DNA of 38,344 bases from Pleurotus ostreatus/Saccharomyces cerevisiae fusant. Taxonomy: Eukaryota > Opisthokonta. The notes beneath the pieces were generated by a model. The model did no database searches. It was not told the DNA's origin and worked only from the letters and a program-made list of their open reading frames with translations. A program made the position numbers and the translations under genes. Positions within the stretch are counted from its first letter, which is position 1. Every line of letters begins with the position of its first letter. The stretch spans positions 1 to 38,344 of the forward strand of contig JAMQCK010000210.1 of the NCBI GenBank assembly GCA_024196135.1, read 5' to 3'. Below, one piece after another: positions 8,917-20,238 of the stretch.

Positions 8917-10851
8917 ATGGCAACTTGGGCAAACGACATCGTCACTCTCAGTTACGCCCTCGAGCGATTGGGACGACGCGAAGCTACAACCCACACCCAG
9001 GAATTACAGGAGGAGAATTGGCAGCAATACGTGAAAGTCGTCAAACGGCTTCTGAAAAAGCGACCTCTACATATCCTTCTTCGTGCTCCTCACGACATCC
9101 GGCTCGACTCGAAGTCCTCGTCGTCCGCTTCGGCCTCGGCCAGCATGACCATCGAAACGATCATCGCCCTCAAGTCTCTTCATAAGGCTGCCAAAGGGAG
9201 CCTTAGCTCCCACTGGACCTTCGACGATACCATATGGACGCACGCTCTCCGCTGGATCCACTATCTTTTTCCTATCCGCGACTTCTCTAACTATCTCTCC
9301 TGGGCCGAGTCGATATCGCAGTCCACGACGCAAGCAATCTTCGGCGTTCTCGATAGCATAACAAAGCTCCCCGAATCGACGGCGCGAGTCATGCTCACGG
9401 CCAACGACGGACACGCACTTAATCTGCTCTTCGCGCTCTGGATTCGCTGGCCCATTCGCTTTCCCAACAACTCCTGCACACATATAAACTGCCAGAACGC
9501 GCTCTACTCCGTCTGGCGGTGTTTTGCACCGTCTCTCGATGATAACATGATCCTGGCGCCGATCCGGCGCATGACAGGCTCCCGACCAAAGCGCCTATCC
9601 CGCCTCTGCGGCGCTCACCTGAACATGATCGTAGCAGTGGGCGACACGGGTCGCGAGTTCATTCCAGAACAGCTCGAACTCATGGTTGCGCTCACGCGCG
9701 ACGGGGGATCCGCTCTTTCCAGGTCGTTCATAACAGCCATCATCAATGCCCTCGACGAGAATCTGACCAACAGTCCGCATCTTCACAACGCGTGGGGGAC
9801 CTCCTTGCACGTCCTTCATCATCTCTGCTCCCGCTCAGACTATAATTTGCTCTCTGCGACAAAGCGTGGTCTCGTCCCGCTGCTCATCCACGCGCGGCGC
9901 GTTTGTGACGAATGCTCGAGGCGACGACCCGATTCCTATGGTCATTGTCAGGATATCGACGTCACAGGCCTGCTTTTGATACTCATTGGCGACATTCTGT
10001 CTGCCCGTTGTGCTGTGCAGGGCTTGCACGAAGTGCGGAGGCTATGTGCTACGCGCATGCCTGACATGCCTCTACGCGAGGACGAAAAGGCGCTCCTCAC
10101 GTTATGCGAGCAGCGTTACTCTCTGCTTTTACTCGCGGATCGGGAGTGGCCTCAGATCGCTGTCTGCAGCAACCCGGAGGTACGTCTCGCGCATATTGTA
10201 CTGGAAGGAATAACAGCATTGCTCAGTGCTCAACGGTCCGAGGCGCCACTGTGCGCTCTTGTCCTTGCGGAGAGGTCCTCTACTGTTCGAAGCAATGCCA
10301 GCGGATGCACTGGAACAACGGCGAGCACCGCGCTGCATGTGCAAGTAGTCTCCTTCCTTCTGACGGTAATCCATCGCATCTCTTACTATCTCTCTCCCTG
10401 ATTCCATCTTCCAGTTCGCAACTCGATTCCCATGCGTGCCAGGGACGCACACTACCTCGCTGTCATTGCGCGCGCCTACATTGAGAGGCACTATATGGAC
10501 ATCATCAAGCAGTTTGGCGACACCGCCAATGCATACTACTATCTGCGCGTCGACATAAGCTTGCTACGCATGCGTGAAAACCTCCTTAGCGTCTCCCCTG
10601 GCCCTGCCGCGCCGTCTGGCTCGGATCCTTGCCGGTCTCCGACGATGGCTGTGCATATCCTGCACATGCGAGGCAACACCATGGAAACTCGGGTAGCTTG
10701 GCTCACGCCGCGCGCCGCGCCGCGACGCATTCCCAAAGACGTATTTGCGCGAGTGATGGATATATCCTATGGTGAGTGGGTATATCCTTTTCCCTGAATA
10801 TCGTTCGTGATGTCGTATTTTACAGATCCTCCTCTGATGTCCTGCACCTAA
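8917..10851 (+). CDS. MYND-type zinc finger protein, array copy 1
   Basis: Exons 8917-10179, 10227-10365, 10415-10771 and 10826-10851 give 594 residues. The start has a good context (GCCATGG). Residues 1-415 are helix-rich without a domain I can name and contain the family marks RPLHILL and TFDDTIWTHALRWIHY. The MYND finger (about 417-458) reads CSNPEC, SCPCGEVLYCSKQCQ and ends HRAAC, so all ligand positions of the CxNPxC...CxC...YCxxxC...HxxxC pattern are present. The first intron lies exactly before the second cysteine. The C-terminal module starts at ARDAHYLAVIARAYIE. MYND fingers bind zinc and usually contact proline-rich partners; there is no SET domain, so methyltransferase activity is not implied. 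Without the last splice the protein would end a few codons earlier, at 10797. Confidence 0.85.
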
Positions 10852-11146
10852 TCTGTCTCGTGCTGCTGTCTGAGGCTGTCGTGCGACTTGTGCGAGACAA
10901 TAGTATGATTTCCTCCTCATTCTCTTGTCGCTGGGTTCTGTTGGCATTGCGCCAAGCGAGTCATATTTCATCTACAAGTCGTCTGTCCTTAAGCGCCTTC
11001 CGGACAGTTCTGATAGTCATGCCCCCGCCACGCCAGCCAACGGGCGTTGTTCGACTTGACGATTCTTCTCAGCCGTCACGCTCGCGTGCGTGGCGTGGGT
11101 AACCCTCCGCTCTAGCTTTCATCATCAACTCTTTCTCTTCTCTTCG
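10852..11146 (+). other. intergenic region before MYND copy 2
   Basis: 295 bp between the stop of MYND copy 1 and the start of copy 2, in the same direction. It is moderately pyrimidine-rich close to the start codon (CTCTTTCTCTTCTCTTCG), a common feature of fungal core promoters. The AGCGCCACA element seen in front of copies 1 and 3 was not found here. Confidence 0.4.
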
Positions 11147-14100
11147 ATGGCGACGCTTTCTGATAACCTCATGACATATCTCCCTTTCTCCGCATACCCT
11201 GAACAAGAGGACATTGTCCGTCTATGCCAAGCCCTTGAAGTCATACAGAATCGCATTTGGGAAGAGCCAGGAGTTACTGGAGACGATGAAATGCGCAATC
11301 TAAGGATCTCCGGCCAGCTCCTGAGCAGCCGCCCGCTCCACATCCTCTACGACCCTCCTCCGCCGATTGCTTGCGAGGTCTTTGCGCCGTCACCCGAGGG
11401 CAGAACCATCATCACCGCCCTCTATACATTCAAGACCCTGCACTTCGTCACGACCCGCAAGCATAGGGCTCTCTGGCCCTTCAACGACTCTATCTGGTCT
11501 ACCGTTCTTCGCTGGATCGACTTCTTCCTCCCCACGTACGATTCCCACGCGCCCGACGTCATTCTGCAGATGGAAGATCGCGAAACGGCATCCCTCCTTG
11601 TCTCCGTCGTCTTGGGTATCCTCGGCTGCGTGTCTGGACTGCCGAAGTCCAAGGCGCGGGCACTTCTTCTCCAGGACGACGGCAGCCCGCTGCGCACGCT
11701 TGCCGCCCTTTGGACGTACTGGCCCAAGTTCGTCGAACACGTCGGCTTTGGCATGTCGTATGTCGCCAACAGCTCGTCAGTTTTCTCGATCATCTGGCAC
11801 ATCTTTGACCGCGACGTCGCCGAGGACGCCATCGGCGCCCAAGTCCTGCGCATGGCAGGTGTATGGGCGGTATAGTGTGCAAAAACCTCTTAATGAGGTT
11901 TTCGACACATGTCGCCGATGGGATTGAATATCGACGTACGATTTTGATGAACTTGCAAAAACGACGCACGCGATCGAAATATTCCGTGATGGCGGCCTTC
12001 AGTGCTGAGAACTCCGTCCGTTAGAAAGGGCGATGAGGGACGGAGGACTGTGGGCGGTGCCGTGGCTGGGATGGCCCGGGCTCGGGAATTGCCGACTGAT
12101 GGTAAGCGCCCGGCGCTAAAGCCGGGATACTCTTGTGTGATGTGAATACCAGCTCTCTGGACGACGCTCAAGCCTTGAATGGGTGTCCCTCACGAGTATA
12201 CAGCCCATCTTTAGGGGTCAGACGCGCTCGCTAACAATCGGAGGACATAGCTGGCTTCGCGCTGGCCCCGTCGTGCCCACCTCATCGCGCTGGACTGACT
12301 TCCGAGCAGACCATATCAACTGTCAAATCTATGGCCGCCGCAGGACGGTCCTACATATATCTCTAGATCTTCCTCCTCGGTGGCATCCACCGACATCGTT
12401 ATTCGCAGGCGCCTTGATCCGCCTCGAAGTAATTTCCCGTGCAAGGGCTCGAAATTTGGCGGGCCCGAAGCACTTAAGTATCCGTGCCTTGACAGACTCT
12501 TCGAGCAGCGCGTGCGCAGTATAGCCCTGGTGAGGGAAGAAGACTCTGGTATGGTGCGCTTGAGGCTGCGAGGACGGATCCGAAAGCGGCCAGAACTCAG
12601 TGCGTTTGGGTTGGGCTTATAAGCACTTATGGTCTTTGTTCATTGGTACATGACATACTCGCTCCCCTGAATAGAATGTTCAATTGCCATAGATACTCAC
12701 CTTGTGGAGAAGCAAAGATATATGGCCTTGAGAATGGAGGGCCAGCGAGCGAGACGAAGTTCAACTGGCAGCTCACGTGAGCGCGGGAATCGGTCGGCTT
12801 CGGGCGAAGCCAATATCGCCAGGCTCAGTGCGACCGCGACGCTCAAGGTCCCAATCTGCCGTGATCCAGCGTGAAACCTGCCTAATTAGAGCCTCCTTTA
12901 GAGGTAACCGAGTACTTCCATCCCGATCATATGCGTCGATTTTGCGTGTCCGTTGAACTCGTGCGTCGTTTTCGAGCCTCGGCGGTGGCATGTGTCGAAA
13001 ACCTCGTTCAGAGGTTTTTGCACACTATACCGCCCATACAGGTGGCAGCCCGAAGCAGGTCTTCCGCATCAGCGCCGCGCATATCCGCCTAACTTCCGCG
13101 ATGCGCGCCGCCGGGAATCCCGCGAACGACATGGGTCGACAGGTCGAGATCATATCGTTGCTCATGCAGAAGTTCGACTTCGGCGCACAGACGATCCCAG
13201 GGTCATTTGTCGCGACGGTGGCGGACGCTCTCAACACTCTCCTCGTCTCGGAGCCAGATGCGCGCGACGTCTGGCACTTATATTTGATGCTTCTTTACGA
13301 ACTGTGCCGTCGAACGGACCACGCTTCGAAGCTAGCACTCAAGCACGGCATCTTCCCTATCCTCGTCCGAATTCGCATGATTTGCTCCCATTGCTCTTCC
13401 GGCGCGCCACCCTATGGTACAGAGGCAGACTCGGTATACGGCACGACTGGAGCTCTCCTGCTGCTCATGGGCGACGTCCTCTACTTCCGACGCGCGGTTA
13501 CAGGATTCAGCAAGTCCTGCGAGACTTTCAAGAGTCGCATGCCGCCTATATCTCTGAGGGTAGATGAGAAGCGCTTCCTCGCTATCGCTAAGCGCCGCTT
13601 CGGTCTACTGGAGCGTGCTGCGAAGGAATGGCCTGTTGTCGCCGTGTGCTGCAACCCTCAGGTGCGTCGCGCGCACCAGACTCGTGAGCTTTCCGCCTCA
13701 CGCTTTTGCTCTGACAGTGCGCTACTACGAAAGGGGCGCCCGTTCGATCGTGCCCGTGCGGCGACGTGCTTTACTGCTCGAAGAGTTGCCAGCGCGTACA
13801 CTGGGATAGCGGGCTACATCGACAACAGTGCGAGAAGTACCTGATCCCTGCTCCCGGTACGCAAACATCGCTTCTCTGGCTTCACGTTCCTGACCAAAAT
13901 CATATTCTACAGATGGTGGGCTCGGTACCATGCACGCGAAGGACGTCCACTTCCTAGTGGTCATCGCGCGCGCCTATGTCGAGGAGAACTACGCTACGAT
14001 CATAGCCGGCGTCCCGGGAAACCTCGCATCGTACGAGTATATCATGGTCACCCTAGTCCTCTACAAGAATCGGGAAGAGTGCGCTGGTATAGAGGTGGGA

Positions 14101-14334
14101 CCCGCTGGTCCGCCGCACGATGCTTGTCGATACCCGAGCATCATCGTGCAGGCGCAGTATAATCAGGGCGACGGAATGCGCACGCGGACCGTCGGGCTCG
14201 TCCCGGCGACTGCTCTAAGGCGCTATAAGTGCACAGACTTCAAGCAGCTCACGCACACGTTCTATAGTACGAGTCGCGCAGTCGCTTCCCCGATGGCATT
14301 GCTCATTGATACCATAGATCCACCGTCTGCTTGA
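11147..14334 (+). CDS. MYND-type zinc finger protein, array copy 2, with a transposon-like intron
   Basis: Proposed exons: 11147-11858, 13042-13661, 13718-13856, 13913-14266, 14318-14334, giving 613 residues. The first exon ends in LRMAG and the second begins GGSPKQVFR, which together match the uninterrupted LRVSGGSAKS and LRLAGGSVKS of copies 3 and 4. Between them lies a 1,179-bp element with terminal inverted repeats. A GT-AG splice 11859-13041 removes it exactly, whereas without splicing the protein stops after about 240 residues. The MYND finger (about 440-482) reads CCNPQC, SCPCGDVLYCSKSCQ and HRQQC. The C-terminal module starts MHAKDVHFLVVIARAYVE. The last intron (51 nt) is a multiple of three, so both spliced and unspliced forms reach the same stop. 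No other lesion is seen, which argues against a dead gene. Function as for copy 1. Confidence 0.78.
11861..13039. mobile_element. non-autonomous DNA transposon-like element inside MYND copy 2 (candidate introner)
   Basis: The 1,179-bp element is bounded by 57-bp terminal inverted repeats (11861-11917 and 12983-13039) beginning GTATGGGCGGTATAGTGTGC. The outer 30 bp are identical and 4 of 57 positions differ. Each repeat contains a small hairpin, AAAACCTC and GAGGTTTT around a 5-nt loop. A subterminal inverted pair AAAACGACGCAC lies at 11958-11969 and 12961-12972. AGGT flanks both ends (11857-11860, 13040-13043) as a target site duplication; reading T/A as part of the termini would give GG instead. 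Internal frames are short and I recognise no transposase, so it would need one supplied in trans. The superfamily is undecided. Confidence 0.88.
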
Positions 14335-14829
14335 AGCTAAATGTGATCCTAGTCTTGGAGGAGCGCAGCAAAAGAGATGACCGTACGAAGGTTCTCGATG
14401 TATACTCTGTACCTTATAGCCCGTGGCGAATCATAAGTTCGTTTGTTCGAGGCGAGCAGTGCCGCCGAGCACCATATGAGCGCTTAGCGCCACAAAACAC
14501 CAAGTCGAGAGACGGATTTCTCACGCCACATGCCCTGGAACCAATCTTCCGACTCCGTATGTTCTTTGTCACCGACGCTCTTTCCTCGCCGTCTGTGGTC
14601 TGGCGTGGCTGCTAAGTACTATAGGAAAGCAATAGGCCTTCAAGCTGAGTCCCCCGCCTGTATCGCCTGTTGATCTTTCATCCCTTGGTCCCACCTCAAA
14701 CGCCGCCGCTGGGCACGATGACACGTCAATCATCGTGGCTTCTTCGTAGCTGGTTCTGGCGTTGCTTGACTGCCGCGGCCGGTTTCTTGTTCTTTTCCAC
14801 CATCCCTTCTTCACTGCCCGTCCTCGACC
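14335..14829 (+). promoter_or_regulatory. upstream region of MYND copy 3, with dispersed conserved block
   Basis: About 14440-14600 is strongly similar to the reverse complement of 2785-2940 and more weakly to 8746-8810, all in front of present or lost MYND genes. It contains AGCGCCACA at 14486-14494. No TATA box is obvious. A pyrimidine-rich stretch (TCTTTTCCACCATCCCTTC) lies just before the start codon. Confidence 0.55.
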
Positions 14830-16847
14830 ATGGCAGCGCTACCAGATTTCCCCCACCTGGGCTATTCGATTACCTCGCAGCAAGAAAACGACATACGGAG
14901 CCTTCACGATGCGCTCGCTGTCATAGAACAGCAGACCCCCGACGAATTCGCAGAGTTTACCCCCGAGAATTCTTCACGCTTGAAGACCGTCATGCGCCTT
15001 CTGCACTCGCAGACGCTCAACGTCGTGCTGACCTCTCCGCCCGACATCCCTTTCGAATATTACTGCAGGACGACATCTGGAGGTGCAATTTTCATGGCGC
15101 TTATGGCAGTCAAGCTTCTTCGGTTCTCGATGTCACGAAAACTCAGCCGTGACTTGTGGCCATTCGACGATTCAGTCTGGCCGCATCTCCTTCGTTGGGC
15201 CGACTACATCGTCCCAACTCACCACGTTCCACACGCCCTCATGCATATGCCCAAAGCGGAAGCCAACTATCGCATCTCCGCTGTCCTCGGACTACTCGAA
15301 TGCCTCGTGTCTCTTCCAAAGACGGAGGCACAGGGATACTTTCTCGCCGGAGACAATGACGCGTTGCACACGCTGGTTACTCTCTGGGTGCATTGGCCCG
15401 AAATCGTCTCGTACCAGCAGATGGAAATCGGAGCGATGTTGTGGTGCCCGGGGATCTTCCGAGCGGTGTGGAACATCTTCGACAACCAGGTCGCGGAGGA
15501 CGTTGTGGGCACGCAGCTTCTGCGCGTGTCAGGCGGAAGCGCGAAAAGCGTGCTCCGCACCTGCGCCGCAATGCTGCGCGCCCTATCGTCTACGGGCAGC
15601 ATCGCCCGTGAGGGGAACGAGCTCGGCCAGCAGGCGACGTTCGTCTTGACCCTTATCTCTCACTACAAGTTCAACCCGCAGACCGTCCCCAATTCGTTCA
15701 TCTCCACCGCGACCGCGATACTCTACGACAACCTCATCGCCGCGCCTGATAATCACGACGTCTGGTGTCTCCTTTTCCTGCTGCTCTTCCAGCTCTGCTC
15801 GCGCTCTGACCATGCGACGATGCTGGGCATCAAGTATGGGATGTACCCGATTCTCATCCGCATACGCGAACTTTGCTCACATTGCTCCTCCGGACCGCCT
15901 CCCCCTCCCACCGACCAGTCATACACGGGCGGGATGACCGGCACTCTGCTGTCTTTCATACGTGGTTCCTTCTGGTCGCGACGCGCTGTCGCTGACTTCC
16001 ACGAGGCTTGCGACAAGTATGCGGCGAGCATGCCAGGCATCCCTCTGCGAGAGGATGAGGAGCTGGTCCGCGCTACCGCCAAGGACCGCTATGCCCTTCT
16101 CCTCCAGGCAGAGGAGCAATGGCCGAGCATCGCGAGATGCTGCAACTTCAAGGTTAGTAAGGTCGCCATGCGTCTTCGACTGGAATCTGAGTATTCCAAA
16201 GAAGTGCCGCAGCTCCGAACTCGCCTCTCTACGCGCTTGTCCGTGCGGCGAGAACCTCTACTGCTCGAAGGAATGCCAGCGGGCGCATTGGAAGAGTAAG
16301 GGCCACCGAAACGACTGCGAGAAACATTTCGAGGGCTTGCGTGGTGCGTCTCCTCTCATCTTGTGGCCATCCCCTCGCCTGATAATCGCCTAGAAAGCAC
16401 CGCGCGCATTGTGAAGGCGAAGGATATCTACTTCCTGGTCGTCATCGCGCGCGCCTACGTCGAAGCTAACTACCGCCGGATTCTCGCCGCGCTGAACCGC
16501 AGCCGCTCGAGTCACATCTCATCCGTCTTCATCGACATTCCCTTGTTCTGCGACCCCGTGAGCCCTGAAGACTTCAAGGTCACCGGGTATGAGAACTCGT
16601 GCCGACCCGACCACTGCCCGTACCCCACCATCGTCGCCCAGGTTCTGTATGAACAGACGGACGGCATGCACACATGTGTGGTGTATCTCGTACCCAGAGG
16701 CGCCCCTTGGCGCTACTGGAAGGACGAGTTCATGCCGATTACATGCACTTTTTACGGTGAGCTCCGGATCGTCGCCTCGAGATGTACACGCTCAACTTAC
16801 ATCTACGCGTCTCAGATCCGCCGACAGACTGGACCGACCTCGACTGA
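14830..16847 (+). CDS. MYND-type zinc finger protein, array copy 3
   Basis: Exons 14830-16152, 16205-16343, 16394-16756 and 16816-16847 give 618 residues. The start ACCATGG is a strong context. The N-terminal part (1-435) contains DLWPFDDSVWPHLLRWADY and LLRVSGGSAKSVLR, the latter uninterrupted where copy 2 carries its element. The MYND finger (about 437-479) reads CCNFKC, ACPCGENLYCSKECQ and HRNDC, again with a phase-0 intron right before the second cysteine. The C-terminal module starts VKAKDIYFLVVIARAYVE, and the last exon ends DPPTDWTDLD, closely matching copy 4 (DPPTSWELD). Its closest relative in the window appears to be copy 4 on the minus strand at 35941, so it may represent the ancestral form of the array. 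Confidence 0.88.
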
Positions 16848-17211
16848 GGATGTATAGGAGGGTTCCATTGACTGCATCCAGGCAGCGTGGCTGGCGCTCG
16901 TCCATGGTCGCGGCGCTCACTGACTGGGAAAGACGACGGGAAGAAAGAAGGGGTTGCATGTCGGTAGTTTTCCGGTGGATGCTGTAGCTCCCAATCTATC
17001 GAAGACTTAAGAGCATAGGATGTGTTCGCCGGATGTCCACCGAGCAACCCATACCGCAGATCCGAAGCATTCACCGCGGGCGTTAGGCGATGGCGCAGCG
17101 CCACACCAGCGCCACATGATCGCATCGGAGAGTTCGATTCTCATGAGCGGCGTGTTCAGAACCATCAATCAGATTTCCTCTATCCTCCGGTGCTCATCGT
17201 TTTCAAGCTCG
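16848..17211 (+). promoter_or_regulatory. intergenic region before the F-box gene
   Basis: 364 bp with two copies of AGCGCCACA (17097-17105 and 17108-17116) about 100 bp upstream of the putative F-box start at 17212, the same nonamer as in front of several MYND genes. No other clear element was seen. Confidence 0.4.
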
Positions 17212-18998
17212 ATGCTCAACGTTCCAGAGCTCAGACTCTCCGTATTTCGCCACTTCTGGACGTCCGAAATATACTCCCTGAGGCTAGTATGTAGGGCCTG
17301 GTACCCGGAGGCAGATCAGGCGCTGTGGGAATCGATAGAGAGGCTCCCGACGGTCTTGCGTTTTCTTCCTGAGGATGCGTGTGAGCAGGACTATGTGAGA
17401 TATACTCGTAAACTGTGGGTGCTGGCGCTGACTTCATCCAGAGTATCTCCACCTATGGATCGGGGGACAAGTCGACGATCCACAAGTCTCCCACGACATT
17501 TGTGAATATGGGTTCTACATGCGCCTCGGGACACCGTCTCACTGGATTTGCAGAGGATAGTACGACCGCTTACGACGGAAGACTGGCTCCCCGTTGTCGG
17601 CCGCGCTCGCTGTCTAAAAGATTTCCGATTGTCGGGCATCTCGAATGCATGCACAAACGAGACCCTCGAAGCTATCATCGCGTGTCCTCCGCCGCGCGTC
17701 CCCCTCTTCCCAGGAGTACGTACCGCGCAGCTAAACCGCCCATACCGCGCCGGTCAGGAATCATTCGTCTACCACCGACTCCTCAGCATCCTTTTCCCCC
17801 CGCGCGGCATATCCAAGCTGAACTGCGCCGGTTACGAAGACGACATCCCCGACGCGCACGCCTTCCTCTCGCACTTCGCGTCCCTGGAATCATTGGAAAT
17901 GATCCTGGGCGCGGGCGAGTACGCGCACCGGCACTCGCAGTTCATCAATACGTGGCCGTATTTCGTCTTCGATCCCTCGCACGACCCGGCCAAGCGCTAC
18001 GACATCCAGTTCATCGAGGCTCTCAGAATATGCCCCAGGCTCCGCGACATCGACATTAGCTTCGAGCCGCGGATTACCGCGCACATTTTGGAGGCCCTCG
18101 CGCAGCTCCCGGCGCTCCAAACTCTGCGCCTGCGCTTCGGCAACCACGCGAACCCGTCTGAGAGCGTAGAAAGTAGCCTTGTCAGCCCGTCGTACTCGTT
18201 CCCGGCCTTCCCCGCGCTGCGATCTCTGACCATCGACGGGCTGGCTCCGAGCGTCGTGGCGCGCCTGTTGTCGACGCGCACGCCTACGCCGCTGCATGAC
18301 ATCCGTATTGAATGTCCCTACGGGCACGGCTACCTGGACCCATTGCACATGACGAAGGCACAGATGACTGCCCTGATTGAACTCGTAACATCCCAACTGG
18401 TCCCCTATAGCTCCCTGCGCACGCTGCACCTCGTCGGGTACGGGTATCAGAGGTACACCCTCGCTCTGGAAGACCCGAATTCCCGGAGCTGCGCGGTCTG
18501 AGTATAGGCATCCGCTCGACTACATTCAGCCTGACCGACGGGGACTGCGAGCGCATGGCGGGCTGGTGGCCGCATATCAAAACGCTTCTGTTAGGTCCAG
18601 AGATCTGCGGATACAGAGACACGGGGAAGGTCTCCCTCCTGGCCCTTCTTCATCTGACTCACCTTCGGCTCCCTCTCGACGCAAGCGATGTGCCGGAGAT
18701 TCAGCCCGCGCCTGGTCCGTATCCTAGGCTCTACATGCTCCACGTCGGCGACGCACCGATCGACAACGCCGCGCGCGTTGGGGAATTCCTCAAGGCGACA
18801 TTCCCAAAGGTTCGAGACCTGTGGTACGACTCTGATCATTACGACGACGAAGTCGACAGAAGGGAGGCGGCGTGGGATGTCGTGTATGAGATGCTGACGG
18901 GAAAGAAGGACTATGGGCCGGACTTTTCGCACATACGCGAGAAGAAGCTTGCCACTTCTACCGCTTCGAAGCAAGGGGATGCGTCGGAAAGGTGGTAG
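17212..18998 (+). pseudogene. F-box protein with LRR-like C-terminus, apparently disrupted
   Basis: From ATG at 17212 the product reads LNVPELRLSVFRHFWTSEI then LRLVCRAWYPEAD, a fungal F-box-like start, followed by LPTVLRFLPEDACEQD as in many agaricomycete F-box proteins. A good intron (17395-17441, GTGAGA to TTCATCCAG) follows. A long intact frame from about 17548 to 18477 has leucine-rich spacing (LPALQTLRLRF, PALRSLTIDG, SSLRTLHLVGY), but it is not reached in frame: an in-frame TGA lies at 17503-17505 and no simple splice bridges it. Near 18478 the natural continuation EDP then EFPELRGLSIGIR shifts frame by one base, consistent with loss of one G. It then runs to a stop at 18998. F-box proteins recruit substrates to SCF ubiquitin ligases. 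Either a pseudogene or a gene with two assembly errors. Confidence 0.6.
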
Positions 18999-19565
18999 GG
19001 TTGTGTACTACTAGCTTCTAAGTATTCTCCATTCACGTCTCTGTACATCAGAAAGACAGCCCACGGTCTCTGTCCGCGGACTTGAAGGTTCGACTTCCGG
19101 CCCGGCCGGCAGAGACTGCGGTCACGGGATCTGACGCGCCCATAATTGTCGCGCATTGTTCTTGCTTTACGCGTTCATGTACCCTTTCTCGTCGCAGACA
19201 TCCCGGCTCTATACGCGCTGGAATACGCTTCAATCTCTGGGATAGTCATGCATCTGGTATGTCCCCTCTCGTTGCAGCTCAATCGCGCATCGCCATGTCG
19301 CATATATGCACTTCGTGCACGCACCGGAACGCCTCCATAAGACAACACGTCATGCGCTCATAGATTAACTACTGGCATCCATTTCTGCGCCAGGCGCGTA
19401 GCCATTCCTCCCACTCTGTCCACTGGCACTCGCATTTTCCTAGATCCAAGCGACCTCGTATGTCGCGGGTCAGATAGAAATTCAGCCTCAGTCTGCCCTC
19501 ACATATGCAACAGCAGATGCAATCCTTGGACTCAACCTCGTCACCTTCTCGAGCATTTGAACACG
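18999..19565. other. intergenic region, nothing recognised
   Basis: 567 bp between the F-box locus and a weak hypothetical ORF. The short open frames on both strands have no domain-like sequence or splice-consistent continuation. No repeat or RNA gene was recognised. Confidence 0.5.
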
Positions 19566-20117
19566 ATGGCTGGGCCGGATGCAGCAGTCCGTGAATACTT
19601 GCAGTCCTGTGAGTCACATTCGGGATCTAATGGGTATGACATATTCATTCCATGCATCCCAACCTCGCTGACCATTCTCCCTGAAAATGAAGGGCATGAT
19701 ATGCATTCCCTTGGCTTTTATGCAAATTCCTGGTTGCCTATAACACATTGGTACTGCCCAGACAAACAATGTCACGTGATCAGGTTCGTTTTACGGCCAC
19801 CGTCCGGTTGCTCCTTTGTCCTTTGCTTTCCTGGCCGGAAACTTGAACTAATGAGTCTCAGATCTCGCTCATGCGTAACCATGCGAGGATTCAGAGTCTC
19901 GGACGACAACATTTGCTTCCGCGAACATCCGCTTCTCGATTTTGTCTCGGAGGTTGGCGTTTTCCCCTGGCTCTGCGGACGCTATCATCCTCAACAACAC
20001 GGATGCTCATCTGCTGCATTTTGTGTGCTGCCCCGCTCGACAGACAATGCACTCTTCATTGTTCAACCTGTGGGCGCCGGCGTGGCAAATTCGGCGCTCG
20101 GCCTCGTGGAATTTTGA
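19566..20117 (+). CDS. hypothetical protein, weak ORF
   Basis: A 183-codon frame starting MAGPDAAVREYLQSC and ending GVANSALGLVEF, with a good purine at -3. I recognise no family. It is fairly rich in Cys and aromatic residues, with no signal peptide or membrane segment. Codon choice is less GC-biased than in the neighbouring genes, which weakens the coding case. It lies just 121 bp upstream of the glycosyltransferase start, so it may instead be promoter or leader sequence of that gene, or an old remnant. Confidence 0.25.
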   Translation: MAGPDAAVREYLQSCESHSGSNGYDIFIPCIPTSLTILPENEGHDMHSLGFYANSWLPITHWYCPDKQCHVIRFVLRPPSGCSFVLCFPGRKLELMSLRSRSCVTMRGFRVSDDNICFREHPLLDFVSEVGVFPWLCGRYHPQQHGCSSAAFCVLPRSTDNALFIVQPVGAGVANSALGLVEF

Positions 20118-20238
20118 TGAATCCGAATTGAAATACGCTGCGGGGACAATGGACCGCACCGTGTTCTCCTCCTTCCCCCACCCGACGCCAGCCACACCAG
20201 CTACATCCCGTCCCCCTCCGCTCCTTTGACCTTTCGCC

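Noticed and set aside
11147..11875. MYND copy 2 as a truncated pseudogene ended by the insertion
   Set aside because: The insertion is removable by an exact GT-AG splice and the downstream 1.1 kb of exons is free of lesions. Kept as a caveat pending transcript data.
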